From assembly GCF_000757725.1 (NCBI RefSeq), contig NZ_JJMU01000009.1:1-54388 (forward strand): DNA of 54,388 nt, in the 5' to 3' direction. Shown in pieces: positions 7,099-15,251 of this stretch. Under the pieces are notes generated by a model that did not search any database, had not been told where the DNA came from, and saw only the letters and a program-made list of their open reading frames with translations. Position numbers and translations under genes: made by a program. Position 1 is the stretch's first letter. Each line of letters starts with the position of its first letter. This DNA is from Sphingobacterium deserti (GTDB lineage: Bacteria > Bacteroidota > Bacteroidia > Sphingobacteriales > Sphingobacteriaceae).

Positions 7099-8988
7099 CT
7101 ATAAGTACTTACTTAAGAACGCCTCTACTTCCTGATAGTAATTAATAATGTTTTCCTCACTCCGAAATCGCCTACCTTCCTCTTCTTTATAGATGTATTT
7201 GACAGGAACGTTGTTATTCTTTAGCTTTTGAACAAACTGGTTGGCATCGGTGAGCGAGCTAAATCGGTCACTTCCGCCCTGAGCAAACATCACTGGTATT
7301 TTTACCCGATCTGCATGAAATACCGGTGAAATTGCTTTAAACATTTCGTATTCTTTACTAGGGTTTCCAATGATGTTATAAACCAAGCGTAGATATTGCT
7401 GCTGGTGAGGAGGGATCTCCCGAATATAGGTAAACAAATTTGTGTAGCCGGACATCGAGATGGCACAACGGTAAAACGATGAATTATAGGTTGCAGCATG
7501 TAAAGCGGAATATCCGCCAAAACCTGTCCCCATAATAGCCACACGTCGTTTATCCACAATTCCTTGGTGGATAAGCGTTGTCACGCCGTCAATAATATCG
7601 CTTTGAATTTTTCCTCCCCATTCTTTGAATCCCGCCGTCCAGAACTGTTTGCCATACCCTACGGAGCCCCGATAGTTCAATTGAAATACTAAATAGCCCC
7701 GGTTAGCCAAAAATTGGACTTCCGCATCGAAATCAACACTCTCCCTTCGGTTTGGCCCATCATGAACAAGAACGACAACGGGTAAATCCTTCCGTGCCTG
7801 AGTACGTGGGTAGGTTAAATAGCCGTTTATAGTTAACCCATCTCTACTCTGATAGCGAATGGGTTGTTTGGGAGAGAGCTCCGCCTTTGCCAATTTGGGA
7901 TTCAGTTCCGCTAGCAGCTGCGTTTTTTTGCTTTGCACGTCATAGTAATATATTCCGCCAGCGTGTACATCGGTAGAGATTTTGACAATCCAGTGGTTTA
8001 GGCTACTATCCGTATCGAGTATATCAATAGATCGATTTTCAAATTGCGCAGCGAGGGATTCGAAATGACGCTGGAACGATTTATTGAAAAAGAGCTTCTC
8101 GGATTTTTCCGCAGTATACTGGGTAAATATCATTTCCTGCAGATTGTCTGAATACCCTTGCGATTCAAGATCTACTTCTGCATTACCATATAGCAAGCGT
8201 TCCTCCTCGCCACTTTCGACATTGTATTCTACTAAAGAAAGCTTATCCCGTCCGTCGTTGGATAGTGCATAAATTATATTTTTCTTATTTTTCACAAAGC
8301 CCAACGGCTGTATAAGCGTTTGGTAATCCGTTGTGGATACGGGTTTGAAGGCCAACTCTTCCCGCTGCCGATACAGTATACTCTCTTGTACACTATCACT
8401 AGTTACGGCCAAACGAACTTTCCCGTCAGGAGACGGAAACCAGTTCAGTATGTTACCCGGGTTACGCGTAACAAGCTGCGGGGCTCGCCCATCAAGAAAA
8501 ACTTTATATAAATCAAAGGCGGTAGAGTCTCGGTCATTGAGCGATGCAAGCAAGTAAGATCCGTAAAGCTTCTGCGGCTGCAGCCATCGTAGTTTCGCTT
8601 TCTTTACGGGTATCAACGGAAGACTCTGTTCACTATTTACGGAGATCCCGAAAATGCGTAGGCTATCTGATGGTGAGTGGCTGTTAGAATATACGATATT
8701 GGAGTCTGATGCCCAGAAAAAGTACTGCACATTCATATCCGACTGATAGGTCAATTGTTTTGATTTTGTTTTGTCATCCAAATCCAGCACAAAAATATTA
8801 CGGCAATGGTCGTCAATCCCCAAGTAAGCAATACGCTTGCCATCGGGGGAAATACGAAAATTAATCTTTTCCGGCTTTACAAAAAAATCTTCTACGGGTA
8901 TAAGTTGATCGGTACTTTGCTTATCCCTGCAAGCGATAAAAAATGCCAGCAAACCAACAGCAAAACCCCAAAGCAAAAATCTATACAT
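7099..8988 (-). CDS. S9 prolyl-oligopeptidase-like lipoprotein with a broken catalytic triad
   Basis: This 629-residue protein starts with a lipoprotein signal (hydrophobic 4-19, C20 in FFIAC). Residues about 30-360 look like the beta-propeller of S9 peptidases (ISPDGKRIAYLG, PSPDGKVRLAVTS). The rest is an alpha/beta-hydrolase domain with VVVLVHDGP (404-412) and NYRGSVGYG. The nucleophile elbow normally reads GxSxGGY. Here it is GTGFGGY (487-493), so Gly489 replaces the serine. The acid D574 is kept in GGSDRF. The histidine motif EGHGF reads EGRRF, so Arg606 replaces the histidine. Both changes were checked against the DNA codons. The reading frame is open throughout and not decayed. It is probably non-catalytic. 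It is first in an operon with a sensor kinase and regulator, so a ligand-binding or sensory role is likely (inference). Confidence 0.85.
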   Translation of the reverse strand: MYRFLLWGFAVGLLAFFIACRDKQSTDQLIPVEDFFVKPEKINFRISPDGKRIAYLGIDDHCRNIFVLDLDDKTKSKQLTYQSDMNVQYFFWASDSNIVYSNSHSPSDSLRIFGISVNSEQSLPLIPVKKAKLRWLQPQKLYGSYLLASLNDRDSTAFDLYKVFLDGRAPQLVTRNPGNILNWFPSPDGKVRLAVTSDSVQESILYRQREELAFKPVSTTDYQTLIQPLGFVKNKKNIIYALSNDGRDKLSLVEYNVESGEEERLLYGNAEVDLESQGYSDNLQEMIFTQYTAEKSEKLFFNKSFQRHFESLAAQFENRSIDILDTDSSLNHWIVKISTDVHAGGIYYYDVQSKKTQLLAELNPKLAKAELSPKQPIRYQSRDGLTINGYLTYPRTQARKDLPVVVLVHDGPNRRESVDFDAEVQFLANRGYLVFQLNYRGSVGYGKQFWTAGFKEWGGKIQSDIIDGVTTLIHQGIVDKRRVAIMGTGFGGYSALHAATYNSSFYRCAISMSGYTNLFTYIREIPPHQQQYLRLVYNIIGNPSKEYEMFKAISPVFHADRVKIPVMFAQGGSDRFSSLTDANQFVQKLKNNNVPVKYIYKEEEGRRFRSEENIINYYQEVEAFLSKYL

Positions 8989-9093
8989 GTTTTATCCTAT
9001 TCCGTTTCAAATATTGGGATTTTTTTATGAAAACACGCACGTGCAACCTTATTTTTACAGACGATATATCCGTAAATTTTGATAATTTTACGC

Positions 9094-9384
9094 ATGATTT
9101 TATACAATATCTCCATCATTATCGAGGATAGTAGTCACGATGACTTGTTTCTGTGGATGAAGAGCCACCTCAAGACACTTTCTATTGAAACGAGTTTATT
9201 AAAAATGTTGGACTCCCCACATGAAGGCACAACTTATTGCATACAAATTCGCGCAAGCGACCATAGCACGCTCGAAGAGTATCAAGCAGCTATCCTCCCT
9301 GCCCTTAGTGAATACATCGCAAGTACGCACCACGAAAAAGCGTTTTTGTTTGACAGCAAAATGGAATACCTCTCGCTCGACTGA
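9094..9384 (+). CDS. DUF4286 family protein
   Basis: This is a 96-residue cytoplasmic protein of unknown function, resembling the DUF4286 family of Bacteroidota (MILYN start, HxxxxxWM segment, TYCIQI strand, ALSEY helix, a final phenylalanine-rich FLFDSKMEYL strand). The chosen start is ATG at 9094 (MILYNISIIIED); an upstream TTG start would not match the family. It is transcribed divergently from the peptidase-like operon and converges with the DUF983 gene. No neighbour suggests a pathway. Confidence 0.75.
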   Translation: MILYNISIIIEDSSHDDLFLWMKSHLKTLSIETSLLKMLDSPHEGTTYCIQIRASDHSTLEEYQAAILPALSEYIASTHHEKAFLFDSKMEYLSLD

Positions 9385-9465
9385 CATCCCATGGACTTGG
9401 ACCTATACATCCAAAACCTTGTGCAAAGCAGGAACTTGGTTATAAACCATTGAACCTAAGCACTT

Positions 9466-9861
9466 TTACTTCTCAAGATTTCTTTCGTACTGTGGATTAT
9501 AGCTTACTTTGGGAGATAGGTAATGGAGCAACACCAATCGAGAAAAGCGCAAATTAAAAGGTGCAAATAGGAAAATCGCCGAAAAGAGCACGATAATGTA
9601 TAGCCAAGGAGACTCGCTTTTCGTAAGGAAAGCCGTCGCCAAGCCAAGACTCACTACTTCTGCTACAGAAAACGCATAGCTTACGTACATTGCTGCGTAA
9701 AAATATCCGGGCTCGATTTCGAATTTGAGACCGCAATGGGGGCAGCGTTCATGCATCGTTTGTTTTTTAAACCCATAAATTGGGCCTTCAAACATCTTCC
9801 CCACCCTACAGCGCGGACATTTGGATTGCAATAGTGCAGAAAACTTCGATGTAGACATCAA
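9466..9861 (-). CDS. DUF983 zinc-ribbon membrane protein
   Basis: This is a 131-residue protein (130 if the second ATG is used). An N-terminal zinc-ribbon-like pair of CxxC motifs (C15/C18 in CPRC, C40/C43 in CPHC) is followed by two hydrophobic segments (about 52-78 and 85-108). This is the DUF983 family, whose members often lie near cytochrome oxidase or membrane-biogenesis genes; the role is not established. It starts 8 bases after the QCAMC membrane protein gene and is the last gene of the Mla/RluA operon. The family call is firm, the function unknown. Confidence 0.8.
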   Translation of the reverse strand: MMSTSKFSALLQSKCPRCRVGKMFEGPIYGFKKQTMHERCPHCGLKFEIEPGYFYAAMYVSYAFSVAEVVSLGLATAFLTKSESPWLYIIVLFSAIFLFAPFNLRFSRLVLLHYLSPKVSYNPQYERNLEK

Positions 9862-9869
9862 CTTGCTAC

Positions 9870-10136
9870 TTATCTTTCAAAAGGAGAAACTTGCTTAGGC
9901 TGATTCTTACGATATTTTTTATACCATAAAATACCCACGCCTACTGCAATAAGATATGGAATAGCTAATAAAAACAAGATTCCGTCATTAAGACCCTTAC
10001 CTTGCGTATTGCCATTTGTGGTGCTATTCTCCGCATTTAATGTACACATCGCGCACTGTGCGGAAAGCTCTGTGCTAAAGAAAACGCCTACCAGAAAGAT
10101 AGTGAGTATAACCAACGCTACGTGTTTCGACTTCAT
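9870..10136 (-). CDS. small QCAMC-motif membrane protein
   Basis: This 88-residue protein has a signal sequence (about 1-26, ending LSA). The mature N-terminus QCAMC holds C28 and C31. A polar Asn/Thr/Gly-rich stretch follows, then one transmembrane helix (about 57-75) and a basic tail (WYKKYRKNQPK). I chose ATG at 10136; longer upstream reading gives a non-homologous extension that overlaps the pseudouridine synthase gene. Similar small proteins occur in Bacteroidota but have no assigned function that I know. The exposed CxxC pair right after signal cleavage could bind metal or haem, or act as a thiol pair (inference). It lies 53 bases after the pseudouridine synthase and 8 bases before DUF983. 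Confidence 0.75.
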   Translation of the reverse strand: MKSKHVALVILTIFLVGVFFSTELSAQCAMCTLNAENSTTNGNTQGKGLNDGILFLLAIPYLIAVGVGILWYKKYRKNQPKQVSPFER

Positions 10137-10189
10137 GCTACAAAAGTACCTATTTTTATATAAATAGTTTATATCTCGTATGAAAAGCT

Positions 10190-10879
10190 TTATAGCAAAA
10201 CATTGAACTTCTCCCAAAATCCGTCCACAGGCAGCTCGGCAGTTATTTTCATATTTTCCTCTTTTATTGGGTGTATAAAGCTTAAAGCCCGTGAATGCAG
10301 ACAAATCGAACGCCGCAGACTTCCCCGGGGATAGCCGTATTTATTGTCGCCCACGATAGGACAACCCATGTAGGCTAACTGGCAACGGATTTGGTGCGTA
10401 CGCCCAGTTAGCGGCGTAACCTGAAGCAGGTAATACCCTTCAAATTCCCCTAGGATTTCGTAATCCAGCTCAGCAAAACTTCCACCTTTCACTTCACGAT
10501 CGTACGCTTTTGTCACCATCTTCTTACGATCCCTAAGCAACCAGTTTTTTAGCGTGTCAGCTTTTCTAGGCGGCTTATTACGTACCAATGCAAGGTATGT
10601 TTTAGAAACCTTCCGATCATGAAAGAGCCTATTCATACGGTCTAAGCCCTTACTCGTTTTGGCAAAAAGAATCATCCCGCTTACAGGACGATCCAAACGG
10701 TGAATGACGCCAAGAAAAGCGCCATTCGGTTTATCATATTTCGCGGCCAAATAATCTTTGACCATTTCTTCCATAGACTTATCACCCGTGGTGTCTACCT
10801 GCACAATATCGCCTGCGCGCTTATTAATTGCTATATAATGGTTGTCCTCGTAAATGACATCCCTATCCGTTATACTCAT
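10190..10879 (-). CDS. RluA-family pseudouridine synthase
   Basis: This 229-residue protein isomerises uridines to pseudouridine in rRNA or tRNA. The catalytic motif is HRLDRPVSG at 60-68, with D63 as the catalytic aspartate. Other family marks are YIAINKRAGDIV (15-26), KTYLALV, and the GRTHQIRCQLAYMGCPIVGDNKYG segment near 160-185. There is no N-terminal S4 domain. The short length fits RluA/RluC-like catalytic-core-only enzymes, so the target site cannot be named. It starts 40 bases after the MCE gene, probably in the same transcript. Confidence 0.9.
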   Translation of the reverse strand: MSITDRDVIYEDNHYIAINKRAGDIVQVDTTGDKSMEEMVKDYLAAKYDKPNGAFLGVIHRLDRPVSGMILFAKTSKGLDRMNRLFHDRKVSKTYLALVRNKPPRKADTLKNWLLRDRKKMVTKAYDREVKGGSFAELDYEILGEFEGYYLLQVTPLTGRTHQIRCQLAYMGCPIVGDNKYGYPRGSLRRSICLHSRALSFIHPIKEENMKITAELPVDGFWEKFNVLL

Positions 10880-10919
10880 CAGCTCGTTTAAAAAAGAACG
10901 ACAATAGCTTCCCTCTCGA

Positions 10920-11915
10920 CTATCTATCTAAGGAGTCTTGTGTCATCTTTGCTTTTTCCTTATCCTGCTTCCTAAAGTAGCCCCTAAAAAGGAAGTTACT
11001 TTGAAGCGCCTTCATGTTGTCATCCAGCTTTTCCGTACTCAAGTTCAAGTTTCGCAAAATCTGCTTTATTTCCGCAGCCGCTTCCGGATCGTTTGTCAAT
11101 ACGCCAATTGCATTATCTTTGTCATTCAGACGAGCCGAGGTAGTATTCAAATTCTCCATCAATGCTGATGCGGTTTGCGTAACCCCTTGTAGCTGGGCAG
11201 CAGATTCTCGCAGACTAGAAAACACCGCAGTATCCGTCGTTAGATCATGAATAAGCCCTTGATTGCTATTCAACTTATTCATTAATACGGCCAAATTTGC
11301 AGAAGCTTTGTTAGCATCACTCATCACTTTATTTAAAGAGCCCACGGAGCTTTTCAAAGACATGGCAATAGTTGAATCTGTCAGCAATGCGCCCACTGTC
11401 CCTTTACCTTCCACCATTTGTTTAGACAAGACTGCGAAATTTTTGGTAATCTCGACGAGATTTTCATTGTTGGTTTGTAGCGTAGCAAACATTGCCTCGG
11501 TATCTGTGCCACTGACAGATTTTACCACATCGCCGTCTTTAATCGCAGCCGCTTGGTCTGATCCACCAATTAGGCTTACTATCGCATTACCAATGAGACC
11601 GTCAGATCCAAGCTTTGCAACGACGTCCTCGCGAATAAATTCGCTAGACTTCTGCTCGATATGCATCACGACTTTTACATCATCAATACTTTGAAACTTG
11701 ATATCTTTGACAATCCCTACCTTCACACCAGAAAACCAGACGTTATTGCCCACCTTTAAACCTTTCACGTCATGAAAATAGGTGGTAACAACTAGGTTCT
11801 TGCTAAATTTGTTTTGTTGTGTGCCCAGCACCAGAACACCAGCCACTAAAATGACCAATCCGATCAAAACAAATAATCCAACCGTAAGCGTACGCTTTCT
11901 TTCGTTTGTACTCAT
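10920..11915 (-). CDS. MCE (MlaD-like) lipid-transport protein
   Basis: This 331-residue protein has a short cytoplasmic N-terminus, one transmembrane helix at about 10-30 and an MCE domain at about 38-115 (YFHDVKGLKVGNNVWFSGVKVG is the usual MCE start). A long helical periplasmic region (about 130-310) contains repeated Ala/Leu/Asn heptad-like sequence. In MCE systems this subunit is the periplasmic lipid-binding ring or tube of an ABC importer/exporter moving phospholipids between membranes. It follows the ATPase gene by 6 bases. The longer helical tail than E. coli MlaD suggests a needle-like assembly (inference). Confidence 0.9.
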   Translation of the reverse strand: MSTNERKRTLTVGLFVLIGLVILVAGVLVLGTQQNKFSKNLVVTTYFHDVKGLKVGNNVWFSGVKVGIVKDIKFQSIDDVKVVMHIEQKSSEFIREDVVAKLGSDGLIGNAIVSLIGGSDQAAAIKDGDVVKSVSGTDTEAMFATLQTNNENLVEITKNFAVLSKQMVEGKGTVGALLTDSTIAMSLKSSVGSLNKVMSDANKASANLAVLMNKLNSNQGLIHDLTTDTAVFSSLRESAAQLQGVTQTASALMENLNTTSARLNDKDNAIGVLTNDPEAAAEIKQILRNLNLSTEKLDDNMKALQSNFLFRGYFRKQDKEKAKMTQDSLDR

Positions 11916-11921
11916 ATACTT

Positions 11922-12695
11922 TTAAACAATAAAATTATAATCATAAAATGGCTTGACACGTTCATCATCCGTATCAAAAATTTCTTTGAATGTACCCTGC
12001 CGCTCGAACTTACCGTCAAGTAACATGACCATCCTGTCACCCACCATCTTCGCACATGCCAAATCATGTGTAATGATGATAGAAGACGTATTGAAGCGCT
12101 CCTGAACTTCGTTAATGAGGGAGTTGATATCCAAACAGGTTATTGGGTCTAGGCCGGCTGTAGGTTCGTCATATAGCATAATATCTGGACGCAAAATCAA
12201 GGTTCTTGCTATACCAATACGTTTCCGCTGTCCGCCAGATAATTCGGATGGCATTTGATTGATGGTTTGTGATAAGCCCACACCATCCAGCACCTCTTCT
12301 ACTTCTTTATTAATTTCCGCACGAGAGAGGTTGCGCTTATTACGCACAAGTGGAAACTCCAAATTTTCCCGCACCGTCATACTATCATACAATGCGCTGT
12401 TTTGAAACGAAAATCCTATACGTTGCCTTAGCTCACGCAATTCGCGGTCATCAAGCTGGTTTACAGTCTCCCCTAGCACACGCACATTTCCTTTATCCGG
12501 CGTTAATAAGCCTGAAATAAGCTTTATAAGAACCGATTTACCTGTTCCTGACCTGCCCAGCACCACGAGATTCTCCCCTTTAAATAGCTTCACATCCACA
12601 TCCCGGAGCACGTGCAAACTTCCGAAGGATTTACTCACATTATCTACATGGATCACCACTTCGTTACGGTCGATATTGACGTTGTTCTTCTCCAT
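11922..12695 (-). CDS. MlaF-like ABC transporter ATPase
   Basis: This 257-residue ATPase powers the MCE lipid transporter. It has Walker A GRSGTGKS at 47-54, Q-loop FSFQNS near 96, ABC signature LSGGQRKR at 152-159 and Walker B IMLYDEP at 172-178 with catalytic E177. The switch histidine lies in IITHD. The non-standard SGGQRKR signature is typical of the MlaF/TTG2A branch. It sits 8 bases after the MlaE-like permease gene and 6 bases before the MCE gene. Confidence 0.93.
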   Translation of the reverse strand: MEKNNVNIDRNEVVIHVDNVSKSFGSLHVLRDVDVKLFKGENLVVLGRSGTGKSVLIKLISGLLTPDKGNVRVLGETVNQLDDRELRELRQRIGFSFQNSALYDSMTVRENLEFPLVRNKRNLSRAEINKEVEEVLDGVGLSQTINQMPSELSGGQRKRIGIARTLILRPDIMLYDEPTAGLDPITCLDINSLINEVQERFNTSSIIITHDLACAKMVGDRMVMLLDGKFERQGTFKEIFDTDDERVKPFYDYNFIV

Positions 12696-12703
12696 TCTCT
12701 CCT

Positions 12704-13462
12704 TTAATTTAGCAAGGCTAATAACTGAACAATAAGTAATTCTTCCACAAAAACTAAAAACATGGATGATACAACGGCACTATTCGCTGCTTTCCCGACA
12801 CCTTCCGTTCCCTTTGTAGAATAATATCCTACGTAAGAGCTCGCAAAACCGATCGTAAAACCAAATACCACTGCACGAATGACCATGGCAAAAATATCTT
12901 TTGCGGCAATGGATTCAAACACCTGCGTAAAAAACGCCAACATACTTAAATCATCCTTTCCTATGATACTTAAATACCCTCCAAAAAGGCCGATACCAGC
13001 TACGTAAAAACACAGGATAGGAATCATAAAAGTCGTTGCGACAATACGCGTGGATACTAAAAATTTAGTGGGGTTTGTTCCAGAAACCTCCATGGCATCA
13101 ATTTGCTCCGTCACATTCATAGAGCTCAATTCGGCGCCGATTTGAGACCCTACCTTTCCAGATGCTATCAGCGCCGTCACTAGCGGAGCTAAAGCACGAA
13201 CAATAGCAATGGAAATTAAGGCCGGCAACCATGACGTCGCACCAAATTCTTCCAACGATGGACGCGACTGCTTCGTAAACACGAAACCCACAATAAAGCC
13301 TGTCAAACTGATCAATGGGAACGACTTCCACCCAATTTCGTAACACTGGCGGATAATCTCTTTAAACTCGTAAGGTGGTGATACCGCTTCTCGCAGAAAA
13401 CTCATCATAAAACGATGTATTCGTGCGAATTCGATAAGTAGTTTTTCTATTTTACTTCCCAT
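12704..13462 (-). CDS. MlaE-like ABC transporter permease
   Basis: This 252-residue inner-membrane permease belongs to the MlaE family. It has about five hydrophobic segments (roughly 48-68, 80-105, 145-175, 190-215, 230-252) and the family sequence LVTALIASGKVGSQIGAELSSMNVTEQIDAMEVSG (about 95-130, shown in part in TALIASGKVGSQIGAE). It is first in the operon permease-ATPase-MCE-RluA-QCAMC-DUF983 and diverges from the DUF6600 gene across 219 bp. TAnnTTTG-like boxes on the minus strand (13505-13512, 13518-13525) are candidate promoter elements but lack a clear -33 partner. Confidence 0.92.
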   Translation of the reverse strand: MGSKIEKLLIEFARIHRFMMSFLREAVSPPYEFKEIIRQCYEIGWKSFPLISLTGFIVGFVFTKQSRPSLEEFGATSWLPALISIAIVRALAPLVTALIASGKVGSQIGAELSSMNVTEQIDAMEVSGTNPTKFLVSTRIVATTFMIPILCFYVAGIGLFGGYLSIIGKDDLSMLAFFTQVFESIAAKDIFAMVIRAVVFGFTIGFASSYVGYYSTKGTEGVGKAANSAVVSSMFLVFVEELLIVQLLALLN

Positions 13463-13681
13463 TTAAGTATGAAGTTAACACTGCTTCCGCAAATAATAGC
13501 TTTTCAAAAATACCCGACAAATGTACAAACTTTTGTTTTTTCATCGACATAGTGTTTTCTAATTATTACATAACCAAAATTATTCGTATTTGTTTACAGT
13601 TTATTTCAAACATTAAACCTTCGCTTCATTATTATAGTCATAATAGTAAATTGTGTGGTTTCACTATTAAAAGATAAGACT

Positions 13682-15040
13682 ATGAGACATTTCAAATCCC
13701 GCAGCCTATATATCGCCATCGTGACGATTTTGGTAAGCATGTTTTCATTAAGCAGGGCATCAGCGCAGCCTTACGGCGAAGTATCTTTTGATGTCTTCTA
13801 TGATGAATTATCTCCTTATGGACAATGGGATAGAGATGCGCGTTATGGTGACATCTGGTTTCCGGATGTCGATAGGAACTTCCGTCCATACGGCACCAAC
13901 GGTTATTGGACGATGACTGAATATGGTAACACCTGGGTATCCAATTACGATTGGGGCTGGGCGCCTTTCCACTATGGCCGCTGGGTACATACCAATTACA
14001 ACGGCTGGGGTTGGATTCCTGATTATGAATGGGGGCCAGCTTGGGTAGATTGGAGAAGCGGCGGTGGTTATTATGGCTGGGCACCGATGGCTCCTCGTGG
14101 CATATCTGTCGGCGTGTCATTGCCTTTAAATCTCTGGGTCTTTTTGCCTGTGAGACGGATCTATGACCCTTATATTTCTCGTCACTGGAGTTACGGCCAA
14201 CGTAACGTTTATAACCGCACAACGATCATAAACAATACGTATGTTGTGAACAACAACCATTACTATGGCGGTCCGGGTCGTCGCGACATCGAGCGCAATA
14301 TTGGTCGCCGTGTCACTGTACGGGATATCCGCGTGAGTGACCGTCCGGGACGCTCACGTGTTGACAGCAGATCCGTATCACTTTACCGCCCTGACCGCAA
14401 CACGGTACGTTCATCTTCGACAGCCAACACACGTGGCAGTAGCCGAAGTACCGTGAACAGCAGCAGAACCGATCGTGCTACCGGAAATAGCCGCGCGGTT
14501 GCAACAAACGGCAGCAGGGCAACTACAGAGAGCCGCTCATCCCGCGGTACCTCTTCGTCTCGTAGCACGCAGACTGGAACACGCGGCAGCCTGGGCAACA
14601 CCCGCTCCACTAGCGGCAGCGTGACGCAAAACGAAACCCGTACTTCTCGCGGTACGGCTCGCTCAACGGCTGAAAGCAGGGGCACACGCGTGGAAAACCG
14701 GACTTCTTCTGGTACCTCACGCGGGCAACGCAGCAGTGCAACCACGGGACAACAAATGGAAAGTAGAAGTAGCAGGTCTACGCAAGGACGTAGTAGAGGA
14801 ACAGCGGTGGAACGCCCGCAGAACAGACAACAAGCGACTCCACAAAGCAACCAAAACCGTTCGCGGGCTACGCAGGAGCGAAGCCGTCCGGTACAACAGG
14901 CAAGCCAACGGAGTAGCAATACAGGTTCGCAGGTAAGTCGCGCAAGCAGCAGCAGCAGAGGCGGGCAAAGCAGCAACACAGGCCGTAGCAGATCGTCTAG
15001 TACAAATACAGAGCGGGGATCTAGTCGCGCCACGCGCTAA
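13682..15040 (+). CDS. DUF6600 / YXWGXW-repeat secreted protein with Ser/Arg/Thr-rich tail
   Basis: This is a 452-residue exported protein. I chose ATG at 13682 because it gives a clean signal peptide (MRHFKSRSLYIAIVTILVSM, cleavage after SRASA). Residues about 25-165 carry the aromatic YxWGxW repeats (YDWGWAPFHYGRW, WGWIPDYEWGPAW, YYGWAPM) that define this Bacteroidota group. From about residue 215 to the end the protein is low-complexity, made almost only of Ser, Arg, Thr, Gly, Asn and Gln with many RSS/RGT/SSR units, and strongly basic. Function is unknown. It may be a periplasmic or surface structural protein. It is a single-gene unit with its own terminator. Confidence 0.8.
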   Translation: MRHFKSRSLYIAIVTILVSMFSLSRASAQPYGEVSFDVFYDELSPYGQWDRDARYGDIWFPDVDRNFRPYGTNGYWTMTEYGNTWVSNYDWGWAPFHYGRWVHTNYNGWGWIPDYEWGPAWVDWRSGGGYYGWAPMAPRGISVGVSLPLNLWVFLPVRRIYDPYISRHWSYGQRNVYNRTTIINNTYVVNNNHYYGGPGRRDIERNIGRRVTVRDIRVSDRPGRSRVDSRSVSLYRPDRNTVRSSSTANTRGSSRSTVNSSRTDRATGNSRAVATNGSRATTESRSSRGTSSSRSTQTGTRGSLGNTRSTSGSVTQNETRTSRGTARSTAESRGTRVENRTSSGTSRGQRSSATTGQQMESRSSRSTQGRSRGTAVERPQNRQQATPQSNQNRSRATQERSRPVQQASQRSSNTGSQVSRASSSSRGGQSSNTGRSRSSSTNTERGSSRATR

Positions 15041-15070
15041 GCCTAAAGAATATCTATTTTAATTGAAGCA

Positions 15071-15112
15071 GTGAAGGCGGTGATTGAAAAATCCCGCCTT
15101 TACATTTTTTTA
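15071..15112 (+). terminator. intrinsic terminator of the DUF6600 gene
   Basis: A 10-bp stem with one G-U pair (GTGAAGGCGG 15071-15080, CCGCCTTTAC 15094-15103) is followed by ATTTTTTTT. It lies 30 bases after the stop codon. The remaining bases to 15251 show no other feature. Confidence 0.8.
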
Positions 15113-15251
15113 AAGCTGCCCAGATAGAATTACACTAGCGATAGGCGGAAGCGTTTCATAAGAATTAAGAACACAGCATCTCAATGTACACTAACCGTCC
15201 ATATGCCAATTTTTTGTTAACTTCACCCGTTTTATACGAGCACATTTTTGC

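Noticed and set aside
7099..8988. Annotating the S9 protein as an active prolyl oligopeptidase
   Set aside because: Ser and His of the triad are replaced by Gly489 and Arg606.
9391..9453. A 20-codon frame (MDLDLYIQNLVQSRN...) after the DUF4286 gene
   Set aside because: Too short, no promoter or terminator of its own; could be a remnant but nothing supports a product.
14383..15033. A 216-codon minus-strand open frame opposite the DUF6600 gene
   Set aside because: It is a shadow of the low-complexity Ser/Arg tail: Leu/Arg/Val-rich with no motif, and no start context.
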